A stretch of DNA of 64,000 bases from Ignavibacteriales bacterium (GCA_016707115.1 JADJIH010000002.1:248001-312000); one strand, 5' to 3'; positions 55,297 to 64,000 are shown, counted from the first letter of the stretch. Notes: a model not told the origin generated them from the letters alone. Program-made: numbers and translations.

Positions 55297-56004
55297 TTAC
55301 CAACTTCCACTCGCACCACCACCGCCGAAAGAGCCGCCTCCACCGCTAAAACCACCACTGCTCCCACCCCAACTACTGGATCCACTTGACCATCCTCTGG
55401 AATGAGTCCCTGTTCTATAAACACCGCCGGGAACAAATGGTCCTCCGCCCCGCATAAAAGAAAAAGCCACAATAATTATTATAATTAGTATAACAAATGG
55501 AAACCCTCCATTATCATCAGCATCTTCAGCTTTATATTCTCCACCAATCGCTGCAATAATTGCGTTTATACCGTCATTAATGCCGAGATAATAGTTATTA
55601 TCTCTAAATTGTGGTCGAATAACATTTCTGATAATTGAACTTGCTATCGCATCAGGAACTGAACCTTCTAAACCATATCCAACTTCTAATCTAAGTTCTC
55701 TATCATCTTTTGCAATTAATAATAGAATTCCATTATCATTTTTTTCAGTGCCGATTTTATTTTTTGTTGCTGTTTCCTCGGCCAACATTTCAATCGGATA
55801 GTTTTCGAGTGAAGGAATCATTAAAACAACTATCTGGTTAGAAGTTGTATCCTGAAAAGATTTTAATCTTTCGTTTAAATCCTGCAACTCTGATTGACTT
55901 AAAGTATTTGTTAAATCAGTTGCCCACATTTTCAGCTTAGGAATTTGTGGTTGAGCAAATCCAACGGAATAGCAAAATAAAAGAAATGAAAAAAAATATT
56001 TCAT
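55297..56004 (-). CDS. TPM-domain (YgcG-like) membrane protein with Gly-rich tail
   Basis: The 235-residue protein has a signal peptide (about 1-18), a TPM/repair domain (about 28-150, with NDNGILLLIAKDDRELRLEVGYGLEG) and a membrane helix (about 170-186). A Gly/Ser-rich C-terminus follows (SSSWGGSSGGFSGGGG, ending GASGSW). It commonly occurs with LemA, as here (three bases upstream). A function in envelope maintenance is proposed for the family; none is proven. Confidence 0.9.
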   Translation of the reverse strand: MKYFFSFLLFCYSVGFAQPQIPKLKMWATDLTNTLSQSELQDLNERLKSFQDTTSNQIVVLMIPSLENYPIEMLAEETATKNKIGTEKNDNGILLLIAKDDRELRLEVGYGLEGSVPDAIASSIIRNVIRPQFRDNNYYLGINDGINAIIAAIGGEYKAEDADDNGGFPFVILIIIIIVAFSFMRGGGPFVPGGVYRTGTHSRGWSSGSSSWGGSSGGFSGGGGSFGGGGASGSW

Positions 56005-56007
56005 TAA

Positions 56008-56616
56008 TTAAAATTCAACTTTCGGTGGAGTTTCTGCACCCTGGATGGCTTTGAAGTATTGTTTTTCTCCGAATCCAAACATCCCTGCCATCATTGATGC
56101 AGGAAATCTTTTTATAGTTGTGTTGTATGATTGAACTACTTCATTAAACTTTTTTCTCTCGACAGAAATTCTGTTTTCGGTTCCTTCTAATTGTGCTTGA
56201 AGCTGCAAAAAATTCTCGTTGGCTTTTAATTGAGGATAATTTTCAACCGTAACTAATAATCTTGATAACGCTCCGCTCAATTCACCTTGTAGTGATTGAA
56301 ATTTTGCAAATGCCTGAGGATCGTTAAGAACTTCTGGTGTGACATTAAATTGACTTACTCTTGCACGTGCCTCTGTAACCTTTGTTAAAACCTCTTTTTC
56401 AAAATCAGCGTAACCTTTTACCGTATTAACAAGATTTGGAATAAGATCTGCTCTTCGCTGGTATTGATTTTCTACTTGAGCCCAGGATTGTATAACGGCT
56501 TGATCTAGTGAAACCATATTATTGTAAGAACTTATTCCCCAAACAACTAACATTCCAACGGCTAAAAGGACGACTGCACCAATTGCACAGCCAATCATCA
56601 TTCCTTTGTTTTTCAT
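56008..56616 (-). CDS. LemA-family protein
   Basis: The 202-residue protein has one N-terminal membrane helix (about 8-28). The LemA domain has YNNMVSLDQAVIQSWAQVENQYQRRADLIPNLVNTVKGYA and, near its end, YNTTIKRFPASMMAGMFGF, both typical. It is usually found beside a TPM-domain protein, as here. Its molecular function is unknown. It starts the two-gene transcript. Confidence 0.93.
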   Translation of the reverse strand: MKNKGMMIGCAIGAVVLLAVGMLVVWGISSYNNMVSLDQAVIQSWAQVENQYQRRADLIPNLVNTVKGYADFEKEVLTKVTEARARVSQFNVTPEVLNDPQAFAKFQSLQGELSGALSRLLVTVENYPQLKANENFLQLQAQLEGTENRISVERKKFNEVVQSYNTTIKRFPASMMAGMFGFGEKQYFKAIQGAETPPKVEF

Positions 56617-56741
56617 TATTACTCCTTAAAATTTCTTAACGAAAATTTGGATTTAAGAGGATTTTTAGATTTTAAGAATTCATCAGCAAAAATATAATAC
56701 TTAATAAAGGTAAATGTACACTATTAAATGCGATATTTTTT

Positions 56742-57581
56742 TCAAGGTTTTTCGCCTTTGTATTGATATTGCAAGTAATCCAAAGCTTTATTTGATATTT
56801 GCAAGTTTTTCTGGATAGCAAATTTTTCAGCGTTTTGGATATTACCTGAATAAAAACGTAACCATAAAAAGTTACCGATTATAATTCCATCGAAGACTCT
56901 ATCTTCTATAAAGGCATTTATTGTTAAATATCCGAATAATATATTCCATCCAAGTGAAAGTGTACCGCTAACATACTCCCCTGTGTAAAATTGCCCGAGT
57001 CCAGGAATTAAATAAGAACAATATTTTGCAAAATTTACAGAATACATTTCATCATCAACAGTTTTGCAGAGTTCAGCTAAAGTTGTATCAAGTCTATTTT
57101 CATTAAAGACTTCAAAAGCTTTTTCCCATTCATCAGAAAAAATATAATTCCATCCAATCCAATAATTAATTTCCTTTTCTTTAGAAATAAATCTCGGGTC
57201 ATTCAACAATTCATTCAGGATTTTTTCTGCTTGTTTGGTCGTTCTCCGTAAAATATTTGTTCTTGCATTAAATATTTTAGATGTGAAATAATCATCATCA
57301 TTTTCAGAGTTCATTTCTGCTCGCGTAAAATAATTAACGGCTTCATCAAACTTTGCTCCGGCTTTATAGCTTTTTCCTATTAGATAATTCGATTGGAATG
57401 AAAATTTATTATCTATATCAAAAAACTGGAGGCGTTTTAATTCTGTAATCGCATCAAAATACTTCTCATGAGTAAATAATTGATTTGCGAATTTAAATTG
57501 TTGCTCTAAAGTGCTTTGAGCAAACACACTTGTCAATGAACCAAAAATAAAAAGTAATATTCTTTTACTTGCAGAAATCAT
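56742..57581 (-). CDS. exported/membrane protein with TPR-like region and DUF5683-like tail
   Basis: The chosen ATG at 57581 gives a signal peptide (MISASKRILLFIFGSLTSVFAQ) and overlaps the previous stop by 17 bases; an upstream ATG at 57641 is also possible. Residues of about 25-170 form TPR-like helices (EKYFDAITELKRL, KFDEAVNYFTRAE). The C-terminus has membrane segments beginning LIPGLGQFYTGEYVSGTLSLG. The upstream gene shares the IPGxGxxYTxxYxxG motif, so the two are likely ancient paralogues. The function is unknown, but coupling with a YidD-like gene suggests envelope work. Confidence 0.75.
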   Translation of the reverse strand: MISASKRILLFIFGSLTSVFAQSTLEQQFKFANQLFTHEKYFDAITELKRLQFFDIDNKFSFQSNYLIGKSYKAGAKFDEAVNYFTRAEMNSENDDDYFTSKIFNARTNILRRTTKQAEKILNELLNDPRFISKEKEINYWIGWNYIFSDEWEKAFEVFNENRLDTTLAELCKTVDDEMYSVNFAKYCSYLIPGLGQFYTGEYVSGTLSLGWNILFGYLTINAFIEDRVFDGIIIGNFLWLRFYSGNIQNAEKFAIQKNLQISNKALDYLQYQYKGEKP

Positions 57582-58413
57582 AATTAGGTGTAAAATATTT
57601 TTTGTCTTCCAGAAATAATTTAACTCCTTCATTAAACTCAAAATTTACTTTTGCATTAAATATTTGTGCAGAGGCAACAGAACCGTATATATTTCCAACG
57701 TAAAAACCAGCTCCAAGAGCTGCAAATATCCATGCCCGAGTTGGATGATCGTGTTCAAAGTTTGTGTAAGCTAAGTAAGTAAACAATCCTGTTAAAAGAA
57801 ATGCAGTTATTCCATCGCCATAATCTTTAGTATAAATTTTTCCCGAACCAGGAATAATTGCGGAAAGAACTCCCGCCAGTGCTTCACTTTTATAAGGTGG
57901 ATTTTTCTTCAGATTATAAAAATCAGATATTGTTTTTTTTTCTTCAACCTCAAATGGAATTAAAAAGCTTTCCTTTTCGGGAAGCTCAGTTTTAGATAGC
58001 AAAAGTGCTGTATTCTTTAATCTATAAGCATTGTTTGCATATAGTGATTTGGAGTTTATAAGTGTCTCCGCAACTGCATAAAAGACTGAATCAATATTTT
58101 GCAAGTAGAGCGATTTGAGTAGTTCAATTTTGCTTTGTTCATAAAATGGTGATGTTTTTTTTATCAAGCCAAGTTTGTTAATTGCATTTTCACAATCGTT
58201 CATTGAAGAATATGCAATTGTAATTTTAAACTGTACCAAATCATCATCAACTGCTACTAAATATTTTTCATATTCATCAATAGCTCGCAAATAATCGTTA
58301 TCGCAAAAAAGGAAATCAGCAAATAACTTAATGTTTTCTGGTGATTGAAAATCTATTTGCTGGGAAAACATTATTGAGGATAAAAGGATGATTAAATAAA
58401 ATATTTTAAGCAT
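57565..58413 (-). CDS. exported protein with helical repeats and membrane tail, partner of the next gene
   Basis: The 282-residue protein has a signal peptide (about 1-17, ending SIMFSQ), helical repeats resembling TPR (AIDEYEKYLVAVDDDLVQFKIT, NAINKLGLIKKTSPFYEQSK) and a C-terminal domain with LSAIIPGSGKIYTKDYGDG and two to three membrane segments. The IPGxGxxYTxxYxxG motif recurs in the gene after it. It begins where the YidD-like gene ends (one-base overlap). I do not recognise a named function. Confidence 0.75.
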   Translation of the reverse strand: MLKIFYLIILLSSIMFSQQIDFQSPENIKLFADFLFCDNDYLRAIDEYEKYLVAVDDDLVQFKITIAYSSMNDCENAINKLGLIKKTSPFYEQSKIELLKSLYLQNIDSVFYAVAETLINSKSLYANNAYRLKNTALLLSKTELPEKESFLIPFEVEEKKTISDFYNLKKNPPYKSEALAGVLSAIIPGSGKIYTKDYGDGITAFLLTGLFTYLAYTNFEHDHPTRAWIFAALGAGFYVGNIYGSVASAQIFNAKVNFEFNEGVKLFLEDKKYFTPNYDFCK

Positions 58414-58874
58414 TATTCATTTACATAAGTTTTGGCAGGAATGTAATTTATATTTTCTTCCTCCAAAGTATATAATGACACAGGATCATAAAAGTGATTT
58501 TTACCATATCTTGGATAATGTTCATGCCTTCCAAAAATATTTGTGTCCCTTGTAAATCTATCGAAGAACATTACAACGCCCTGAAAAACATTTGTTTCTT
58601 TAATCGATTGAACCAGAAAACTTGAACAAGAAGGTTGGAAAGGACAATTAGCACCATCAACATCTGAAACAAAAAACCAATAGGCATTTATAACAGGTTT
58701 TACAATTACATCCGAAACTGATTCGATTGAAAGATCATATTCCCTTTCGAGATAATTATTTTTTAACTGATATGTCAGGTCAGATTTTTCCCATCTGACC
58801 CAATCTGTCTGAGAATAAATAGCCACCTGATAAATAAATAGAATGGATAACAAATATTTTTTATTTATTATCAA
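58413..58874 (-). CDS. YidD-like protein with an added signal peptide
   Basis: The core KPVINAYWFFVSDVDGANC followed by CPFQPSCSSFLVQSIKETNV and GVVMFFDRFTRDTN matches the YidD domain (CPF-x-PSCS-x(n)-G-x(n)-R). YidD normally is a short cytoplasmic helper near the membrane insertase YidC. Here the protein is about 153 residues, with an N-terminal hydrophobic signal (KKYLLSILFIYQVAIYSQ) and a C-terminal extension. No ATG start is available: TTG at 58874 or 58889 must be used, overlapping the acyl-CoA dehydrogenase end. The start is uncertain. Confidence 0.8.
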   Translation of the reverse strand: MIINKKYLLSILFIYQVAIYSQTDWVRWEKSDLTYQLKNNYLEREYDLSIESVSDVIVKPVINAYWFFVSDVDGANCPFQPSCSSFLVQSIKETNVFQGVVMFFDRFTRDTNIFGRHEHYPRYGKNHFYDPVSLYTLEEENINYIPAKTYVNE

Positions 58875-60006
58875 GTAAAGCTCGGGCAATTACTACTTTT
58901 TGGATTTCTGACGTACCTTCATAGATCTCAGTTATCTTGGAATCACGCAAATATCTTTCAACCAGATATTCACGAACATAACCGTAACCACCGTGAACCT
59001 GAATTGCATCGAGTGCATTTTGTACAGCAACTTTTGAAGCATAAAGCTTTGCCATTGCAGCTTCTTTAAAGTAAGGTTTGCCCGCGTCTTTAAGTGCAGC
59101 TGCTTTAAATGTTAACAATTTTGCAGCATCAACTTTTACTGCCATATCTGAAAGCATAAATTGAATTGCCTGGAAATTAGAAATCGTTTGTCCGAATGCT
59201 TTTCTTTCTTTAGCATATTTAACAGCCGCGTCTAATGAAGCTTCTGCAATTCCAACTGCTTGAGAAGCAATCCCAATTCTTCCGCCGTTAAGTGTATTCA
59301 TTGCAAAGTTAAATCCTTTACCTTCTTCCCAAACGATATTTGCTGCTGGAACTCTGCAATTCTGAAATGTAAGTGAACACGTGTCAGAACTTCTAATTCC
59401 AAGTTTATCCTCTTTTACTCCATGATCAAATCCTGGAGTACCTTTTTCAACAACAAAAGTTGAAATCCCCTTATGAGCTAGTTCTTTATTTGTTGTTGCC
59501 ATAACCAAAACGTAATCAGCAGTCGTTCCGTTTGTAATCCAGTTCTTAATTCCATTTAGACTAAAATGATCACCATCTTTATCCGCCATAGTCTTTTGTT
59601 TTGTTGCATCGCTTCCTGCTTCAGGTTCTGATAATGCAAATGCACCAAGCTTTTCACCCTTTGCAAGCGGCACAAGATATTTCTGTTTTATAAAATCCGA
59701 TCCATATTTTTCCAATCCGTAACAAACCAAGGAATTATTTACAGACATTATCACACCCAGACTTGCATCAACTTTAGAAATTTCGATCATTGCAAGAACA
59801 TAACTTAATGTATCCAGCCCAGCACCTCCGTAATCAGGAGAAACCATCATACCCATAAAACCAAGTTCCCCCATCTTCTTTACTATCTCATAAGGAAACT
59901 CTGCGGATTTATCTCTTTGCACGGCAGAAGGTGCAATTTCATTTAATGCAAAATCTTTAGCGGATTCTTGTATCATTAAATGTTCTTCGGTGAGATCAAA
60001 ATTCAT
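58861..60006 (-). CDS. acyl-CoA dehydrogenase
   Basis: The 381-residue flavoprotein has the family motifs GAFALSEPEAGSDATKQKT and NGIKNWITNGTTAD, then AFGQTISNFQAIQFMLSDM and QVHGGYGYVREYLVERYLRDSKITEIYEGTSEIQ with the catalytic Glu (about 366). It resembles short-chain (butyryl-CoA) dehydrogenases, oxidising acyl-CoA to enoyl-CoA and passing electrons to ETF. Its end overlaps the start of the YidD-like gene. Confidence 0.95.
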   Translation of the reverse strand: MNFDLTEEHLMIQESAKDFALNEIAPSAVQRDKSAEFPYEIVKKMGELGFMGMMVSPDYGGAGLDTLSYVLAMIEISKVDASLGVIMSVNNSLVCYGLEKYGSDFIKQKYLVPLAKGEKLGAFALSEPEAGSDATKQKTMADKDGDHFSLNGIKNWITNGTTADYVLVMATTNKELAHKGISTFVVEKGTPGFDHGVKEDKLGIRSSDTCSLTFQNCRVPAANIVWEEGKGFNFAMNTLNGGRIGIASQAVGIAEASLDAAVKYAKERKAFGQTISNFQAIQFMLSDMAVKVDAAKLLTFKAAALKDAGKPYFKEAAMAKLYASKVAVQNALDAIQVHGGYGYVREYLVERYLRDSKITEIYEGTSEIQKVVIARALLDNK

Positions 60007-60148
60007 TTTAAATCCTTTTTTAATTTTGATAAAAACCTGTTAATTTACGCCTGATTGATTTCAGCGTTTATTTTACATCAAAAATAAAGTAATAAATCTT
60101 ATGTATCAATCAGGGGATGATTGTTAATATCTGGAATAAATATTTTTT

Positions 60149-60178
60149 TTGACAAATCTTAGTTAGTGATAGTATAAT
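60149..60178 (+). promoter_or_regulatory. sigma70-like promoter overlapping the annotated rlmN start
   Basis: TTGACA at 60149-60154, an 18-base spacer and TATAAT at 60173-60178. The -10 element overlaps the ATG at 60177, so if it is used, translation must start at a later Met, the next in frame being at 60219 (MLKGLTLKELKDFF). Confidence 0.5.
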
Positions 60179-61274
60179 GATTGAACAAATCTCAACTGAG
60201 GAATCGGTTAGTAAGACAATGCTTAAGGGTTTGACCCTTAAAGAATTAAAAGACTTCTTTACCGCTGCGGAAGAAAAAAGATTTAGAGGTGATCAGGTTT
60301 TTGAGTGGATCTATGGGCACATGGCAGCAAGTTTTGATGAGATGTCCACAATTCCAAATTACCTTAGAAAAAAATTAAATCTTTATTGTGAACTTAATAC
60401 TCTTAGCTTAGTCACTTCACAACAATCACAACGAACCGGAACAAAGAAATATATATTCAAAACTCATGATGATTTAGCAGTTGAAGCGGTCATTATTCCC
60501 GATCCTAAAAGAACCACATTATGTATATCAACACAAGTTGGATGTCCTTTGGATTGTCAATTTTGTGCAACAGGATTGATGGGATACAAAAGAAATCTTT
60601 CATCTGCAGAAATCATAGATCAGTTTCTTATGGTTTCCAGGGATTATGGTAAGAATAAAATATCCAATATAGTATATATGGGAATGGGTGAACCTCTTCT
60701 TAATTACGCAAACACATTAAAAACATTACAGATATTTGCTGAAGAAAAAACAAAAGACATTAGCTTAAGACGTATTACTGTTTCTACGGCCGGCATAGCT
60801 CCAAAAATAGTTGAACTTGCAGACAGTGGGTTGAAAGTGAAATTAGCATTATCATTACATTCAATGTTTGAAGAAACCCGAAATAAAATAATGCCGATAA
60901 ATAAAAAATATTCTTTGGCAGAAAATCTTGAAGCTGTTAGGTACTATGCAAAACAAACTGATACACGTATAACTTTTGAATATGTTATGCTAAAAGATAT
61001 TAATGACAGAACTGATGATCTTAATGCGCTAATAAGATTATGTAAGTCAATTCCTTGTAAAATTAATGTTATTCCTTTCAATTCAATTTCACATATGAGC
61101 CCAACTGGATATGCTCATGAACTACAGCCATCTCAAAAATTCCGTGTGGATGAATTTGTTAAAACACTTAGAGAAAATGATATTGTGGTAATGGTAAGGT
61201 ATACGCAGGGTGATGATATTGCTGCAGCCTGCGGACAATTAGCATATAAGCTTGATCACAATGAAGCAGAGTAA
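60177..61274 (+). CDS. rlmN: 23S rRNA (adenine2503-C2)/tRNA methyltransferase RlmN
   Basis: The 365-residue radical SAM protein has the cluster motif CPLDCQFC (Cys123, 127, 130), GMGEPLLNYANTL, and the methyl-carrying Cys in AAACGQLAYKL (Cys355). It adds methyl groups to A2503 of 23S rRNA and to A37 of some tRNAs. A promoter-like sequence overlaps the first ATG, so the true start may be the ATG at 60219 (351 residues), which keeps the whole family core. It is coupled to the next gene by TAATG. Confidence 0.95.
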   Translation: MIEQISTEESVSKTMLKGLTLKELKDFFTAAEEKRFRGDQVFEWIYGHMAASFDEMSTIPNYLRKKLNLYCELNTLSLVTSQQSQRTGTKKYIFKTHDDLAVEAVIIPDPKRTTLCISTQVGCPLDCQFCATGLMGYKRNLSSAEIIDQFLMVSRDYGKNKISNIVYMGMGEPLLNYANTLKTLQIFAEEKTKDISLRRITVSTAGIAPKIVELADSGLKVKLALSLHSMFEETRNKIMPINKKYSLAENLEAVRYYAKQTDTRITFEYVMLKDINDRTDDLNALIRLCKSIPCKINVIPFNSISHMSPTGYAHELQPSQKFRVDEFVKTLRENDIVVMVRYTQGDDIAAACGQLAYKLDHNEAE

Positions 61275-61834
61275 TGCGTAAGCTTACACACGATGAGATT
61301 TCTAAAAATAGAAGCTCTTTAGATAAAATTCATACCGTAAAAAAGCTGCCTGTAATAGTCTTACTAAACTCAATCAGAAGTTCATACAATGTTGGTTCGA
61401 TATTCAGGACCTCAGATGGAGCGATGATTGAAAAACTAATCCTTTGTGGTTACACACCTCATCCTCCAATAGATTCTGAAAACACAGGCAACAAGGATGT
61501 TTTAAAAACTGCCCTTGGCTCAACTCAAAGTGTATTGTGGCAATATATCAAGAATCCTGTTGAAGCTATTAATGAGATTAAAGCTCAAGGAATAAAAATT
61601 TGTGCACTGGAATTGACTGAGAACAGTAAACCTTATAACACAATAACTAACAATGATTTTCCGATTTGCCTTGTGGTGGGCAATGAAATTACCGGTGTTT
61701 CACAAGAGGTTTTGGATTTGTGTGATTATTCAATTGAAATTCCACAATATGGGATTAAACAATCTTTAAATGTTGCAGTAGCTTATGGAATTGCAATCTT
61801 CGAACTGAGAAAAATTTTTGATCAGAATAAATAA
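61274..61834 (+). CDS. TrmH/SpoU-family RNA methyltransferase
   Basis: The 186-residue protein is a SPOUT knotted methyltransferase with the three SpoU motifs NVGSIFRTSDGAMIEKLIL, CLVVGNEITGVSQEVLDL and IPQYGIKQSLNVAVAYGIAIFE. It lacks the extra N-terminal domain of RlmB. It could be a tRNA 2'-O-methyltransferase. Its ATG overlaps the rlmN stop by one base, so both methylases are made together. Confidence 0.9.
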   Translation: MRKLTHDEISKNRSSLDKIHTVKKLPVIVLLNSIRSSYNVGSIFRTSDGAMIEKLILCGYTPHPPIDSENTGNKDVLKTALGSTQSVLWQYIKNPVEAINEIKAQGIKICALELTENSKPYNTITNNDFPICLVVGNEITGVSQEVLDLCDYSIEIPQYGIKQSLNVAVAYGIAIFELRKIFDQNK

Positions 61835-61837
61835 AAA

Positions 61838-62494
61838 TTATACTGCAGCAGTAAAATATTCTTCCCCATTATCCTTTGTATGAATCATCAATAAATTTGC
61901 TCTCAACATTTTTACTAAAGTTCTTGATGCTCTTCTTTCAGAAATGTTTACAAGATTACTTAGTTCTTTTACACTAATTTTTTCAACTTTTGATAGATAT
62001 TCAAAAACTGTTTTTTCAGTTGTACCAAGAATATATTTTTTTAATGCAGTCTGGTTGGATTGAGCACGAAGAATTCTAATCATTTCCTTACTGGCTTGCA
62101 CACTTTTATCATTAACTCTTATTGTAACAATTGCATTTGTAATATCAAGATCTGTTTTATAATCCTGGATACGATGTGGTTTTTTTGTTGATTCGGGAAT
62201 TCTTACTATTACAATTTCTTTCCCATCGATTTCTCTATATTCAATTAAATATTCAAGCGGAGGTTCGCAGTAGTTTAGCGCAGCGTCTTTAACAAGTTCA
62301 GTGGTTTCTTTTTCGCTTTCCACCCCAACTATTTTTTTATCATCATCAATTCCAAATAAAACATATCCACCTTTTGTATTTGCAAATGCAATCATCTCCC
62401 GGGCAATTTTATCGTGAGTTGAAAATTTTCTTTTGAACTCAACCTCAATATTCTCACCTTCTTCAATGAGACTTAATAATTCTCTGTATCGCAT
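61838..62494 (-). CDS. AlbA_2/Schlafen-type ATP-binding regulator with winged helix
   Basis: The 218-residue protein has an AlbA_2 (divergent AAA_4) domain: EVEFKRKFSTHDKIAREMIAFANTKGGYVLFGIDDDKKIVG. A C-terminal winged-helix-like region follows (about 150-218, VFEYLSKVEKISVKELSNLVNISERRASRTLVKML). Such proteins bind nucleotides or nucleic acid and often act as regulators, but function varies across the family. It is convergent with the SpoU gene and 31 bases downstream of the TPR gene. No target can be named. Confidence 0.85.
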   Translation of the reverse strand: MRYRELLSLIEEGENIEVEFKRKFSTHDKIAREMIAFANTKGGYVLFGIDDDKKIVGVESEKETTELVKDAALNYCEPPLEYLIEYREIDGKEIVIVRIPESTKKPHRIQDYKTDLDITNAIVTIRVNDKSVQASKEMIRILRAQSNQTALKKYILGTTEKTVFEYLSKVEKISVKELSNLVNISERRASRTLVKMLRANLLMIHTKDNGEEYFTAAV

Positions 62495-62525
62495 AATAGA
62501 AGGAATTTATTTTAATCTTTTAAGA

Positions 62526-64000
62526 TTAATTAAAGTGTTTACGTGGATCCCAGAGAGGTTCATATTTCTTTTTCTGGGTTATTCCAACTTGTTTTTTAGG
62601 ATCTGATATTTCATTGTTAAGAACTGGATTCGATTCTTCAACTATTTTAGTATCTGCAACAACACTTCCAAAAACTTCTTCTGTTAATTTTTCAGATTCT
62701 TCATCAGGGTTTAGTGCAATTTGAGTTGAATCTGATTTCAATTGTACTAATGCATTTAAGCTGTCCTGAATTGCTTTTTGTATTCTGGCTTTTTCCTGTT
62801 TATAGATAGATATTTTTTGTGAAACTTTTTTAACATACGGTGTAGTGGGATATTTAGCTATCAATGTATCATACACGGAAGCAGCAGAATCAAGAAGAAA
62901 CAAATTATCCTCTAGAATAAAAGCAGATGCATATAACGCTTTAGGTGCTAATGGTGATTTTGGATATTCCTTATAAATGCTCCAGAATTTATCTATTGAT
63001 CTGGAGTAATCAGTTTCAAGCATATAGTCTTCGGCAGAAGCATAAATCTCTTTTGCAGGATCATAATTTAAATCAATTAAAGGTAAATTTAATTTATTAG
63101 CTGCCGCATTCACAATGTTTTTATCTTTATAATTTTCATAAATTATCCTGAAGAGACTATCAGCCTTTTCTTTTTCGTCTATTGTTAAATAATAACTGCC
63201 AATAGCATACAACGTATTAGGATAATAACTTGTTTCAGAATATTTTTCTAAATTCTGCTGGTAAAGAAAAAAAGCAGAATCCGGAACATTTAAATCAGTT
63301 AAAAATAGATTTCCCAATTCCAGATTATCTTTAGAAATTATAGTCTTAGCAGAATCGATTGAGATAGATAAACGTTTCGGTGGATTACCTTTAAAGTCAA
63401 GACTATCAAGTTTCAATTGACCTGAATTTTTAAGATTCTGAAGTTCTTTATTCTTCAATTCATTTTCAGCTTCAATCCTTTTCTGTTTTCTAAATTCAAA
63501 CAATCTATTTGAAATTCCAGCAGTATCAAAAGTGGATACTTCACCTATCTGTATTAAGCTGTCTACTTTAATCAAACTATCTTTAACAAAAATGGAATCT
63601 TTGATAAACGATGAATCGATTTTACCAAGCATTGTATCAGTACCAACATCTTTCCAAATTTCCTGCATTTCTTTTTGTGCAAGAAATTCTTCAAGAATCC
63701 TTAATGAATCCGCAAGATATTCAGTTGAATCTTTTATAAAGATCTCAATGTTCTGAGAATAATAAAGTTGTTTATCAAACTTGTTAATTTCATTTCTCAG
63801 TTTAGAATATTTTGCAAATAGAAGATTATTGCTTTTAGCTTTATCAACATATTCTTTAGGCGGATTAGAGACAGCAGATTTTGAAAAATAATATCCGGCG
63901 CTATCGTAATTTAAAAATTTCGCTCTGTACAACTCACCCATTTCAAAATTTGAGGCAGAAGAAAAAGGAGTGTTTTTATACGTAGTATCAACCATCCTAA
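62526..64000 (-). CDS. TPR-type protein, N-terminus cut by the window edge
   Basis: The frame is open through the right edge; the ATG at 63995 is probably internal, because no signal peptide or stop precedes it and the first visible residues already form a repeat (ELYRAKFLNYDSAGYYFSK). At least 491 codons are visible. Repeats include FLTDLNVPDSAFFLYQQNLE, ALYASAFILEDNLFLLDSAA and YDTLIAKYPTTPYVKKVSQK, resembling YfiO/YbgF-type TPR proteins of the envelope. The region between is rich in Lys, Glu and Asp. The role is unknown. Confidence 0.78.
   Translation of the reverse strand, partial: RMVDTTYKNTPFSSASNFEMGELYRAKFLNYDSAGYYFSKSAVSNPPKEYVDKAKSNNLLFAKYSKLRNEINKFDKQLYYSQNIEIFIKDSTEYLADSLRILEEFLAQKEMQEIWKDVGTDTMLGKIDSSFIKDSIFVKDSLIKVDSLIQIGEVSTFDTAGISNRLFEFRKQKRIEAENELKNKELQNLKNSGQLKLDSLDFKGNPPKRLSISIDSAKTIISKDNLELGNLFLTDLNVPDSAFFLYQQNLEKYSETSYYPNTLYAIGSYYLTIDEKEKADSLFRIIYENYKDKNIVNAAANKLNLPLIDLNYDPAKEIYASAEDYMLETDYSRSIDKFWSIYKEYPKSPLAPKALYASAFILEDNLFLLDSAASVYDTLIAKYPTTPYVKKVSQKISIYKQEKARIQKAIQDSLNALVQLKSDSTQIALNPDEESEKLTEEVFGSVVADTKIVEESNPVLNNEISDPKKQVGITQKKKYEPLWDPRKHFN

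Overview
This AT-rich window (roughly one third G+C by eye) most likely comes from a member of the Ignavibacteria (Bacteroidota/Chlorobi group). The main reason is the type IX secretion (T9SS) C-terminal sorting domain, with the lineage-typical core QNYPNPFNPST, on two neighbouring secreted proteins. Supporting signs are a TonB receptor with a CarboxypepD_reg-like N-terminus, weak Shine-Dalgarno sites and Bacteroidota-type intergenic repeats. There are no tRNA or rRNA genes, CRISPR arrays, phage genes or insertion sequences. Assignment below family level is not possible without a search.

Layout. 1-9 kb (minus strand): end of a ComM-type AAA+ gene, a nuoG-nuoH-nuoI block of respiratory complex I, an M16 protease, a PLP aminotransferase and a GAF-PP2C phosphatase. 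9-14.4 kb: three exported proteins, including a peptidylarginine-deiminase-like enzyme and a beta-propeller-like protein, the last two with T9SS tails. 14.4-19 kb: rlmB, hisS, a PTS IIA protein, a TPR protein and folE. 19-23.3 kb: a YHS protein, a TonB receptor with a Cys pair, a small Cys-rich HxC/CC/PP protein and a TauE-like permease, probably a metal-handling group. 23.4-27.8 kb: nrfA, nrfH, a hemerythrin, a NapH-like iron-sulfur membrane protein and an Rrf2 regulator, with two matching operator-like sites; this looks like an NO/nitrite-responsive respiration module. 27.9-38.8 kb: housekeeping genes (purL, an exonuclease, a thioesterase, threonine aldolase, lnt, DedA, ispF, acylphosphatase, an EamA transporter, era). 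38.9-43.8 kb: an ECF sigma/anti-sigma pair with a divergent target gene, trxB, queG, a Rieske protein and an MBL hydrolase.

44.1-54.8 kb (plus strand) is the most unusual part: a TolC-type outer-membrane protein, six tandem paralogous PhnD-like exported binding proteins and two sensor kinases, closely packed and with no ABC permease or ATPase. I read this as a possible extracytoplasmic sensing array, not an importer. 54.8-64 kb: a ferredoxin, a TPM/LemA pair, three coupled envelope genes including an exported YidD-like protein, an acyl-CoA dehydrogenase, rlmN, a SpoU methyltransferase, an AlbA_2 regulator and a truncated TPR protein.

Sequence quality matters here. Five genes are broken by six single-base indels, and each can be repaired exactly. 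A C-free poly-G/poly-T/poly-A stretch at about 23.3 kb looks like an artefact. I treat these genes as probably intact in the organism.
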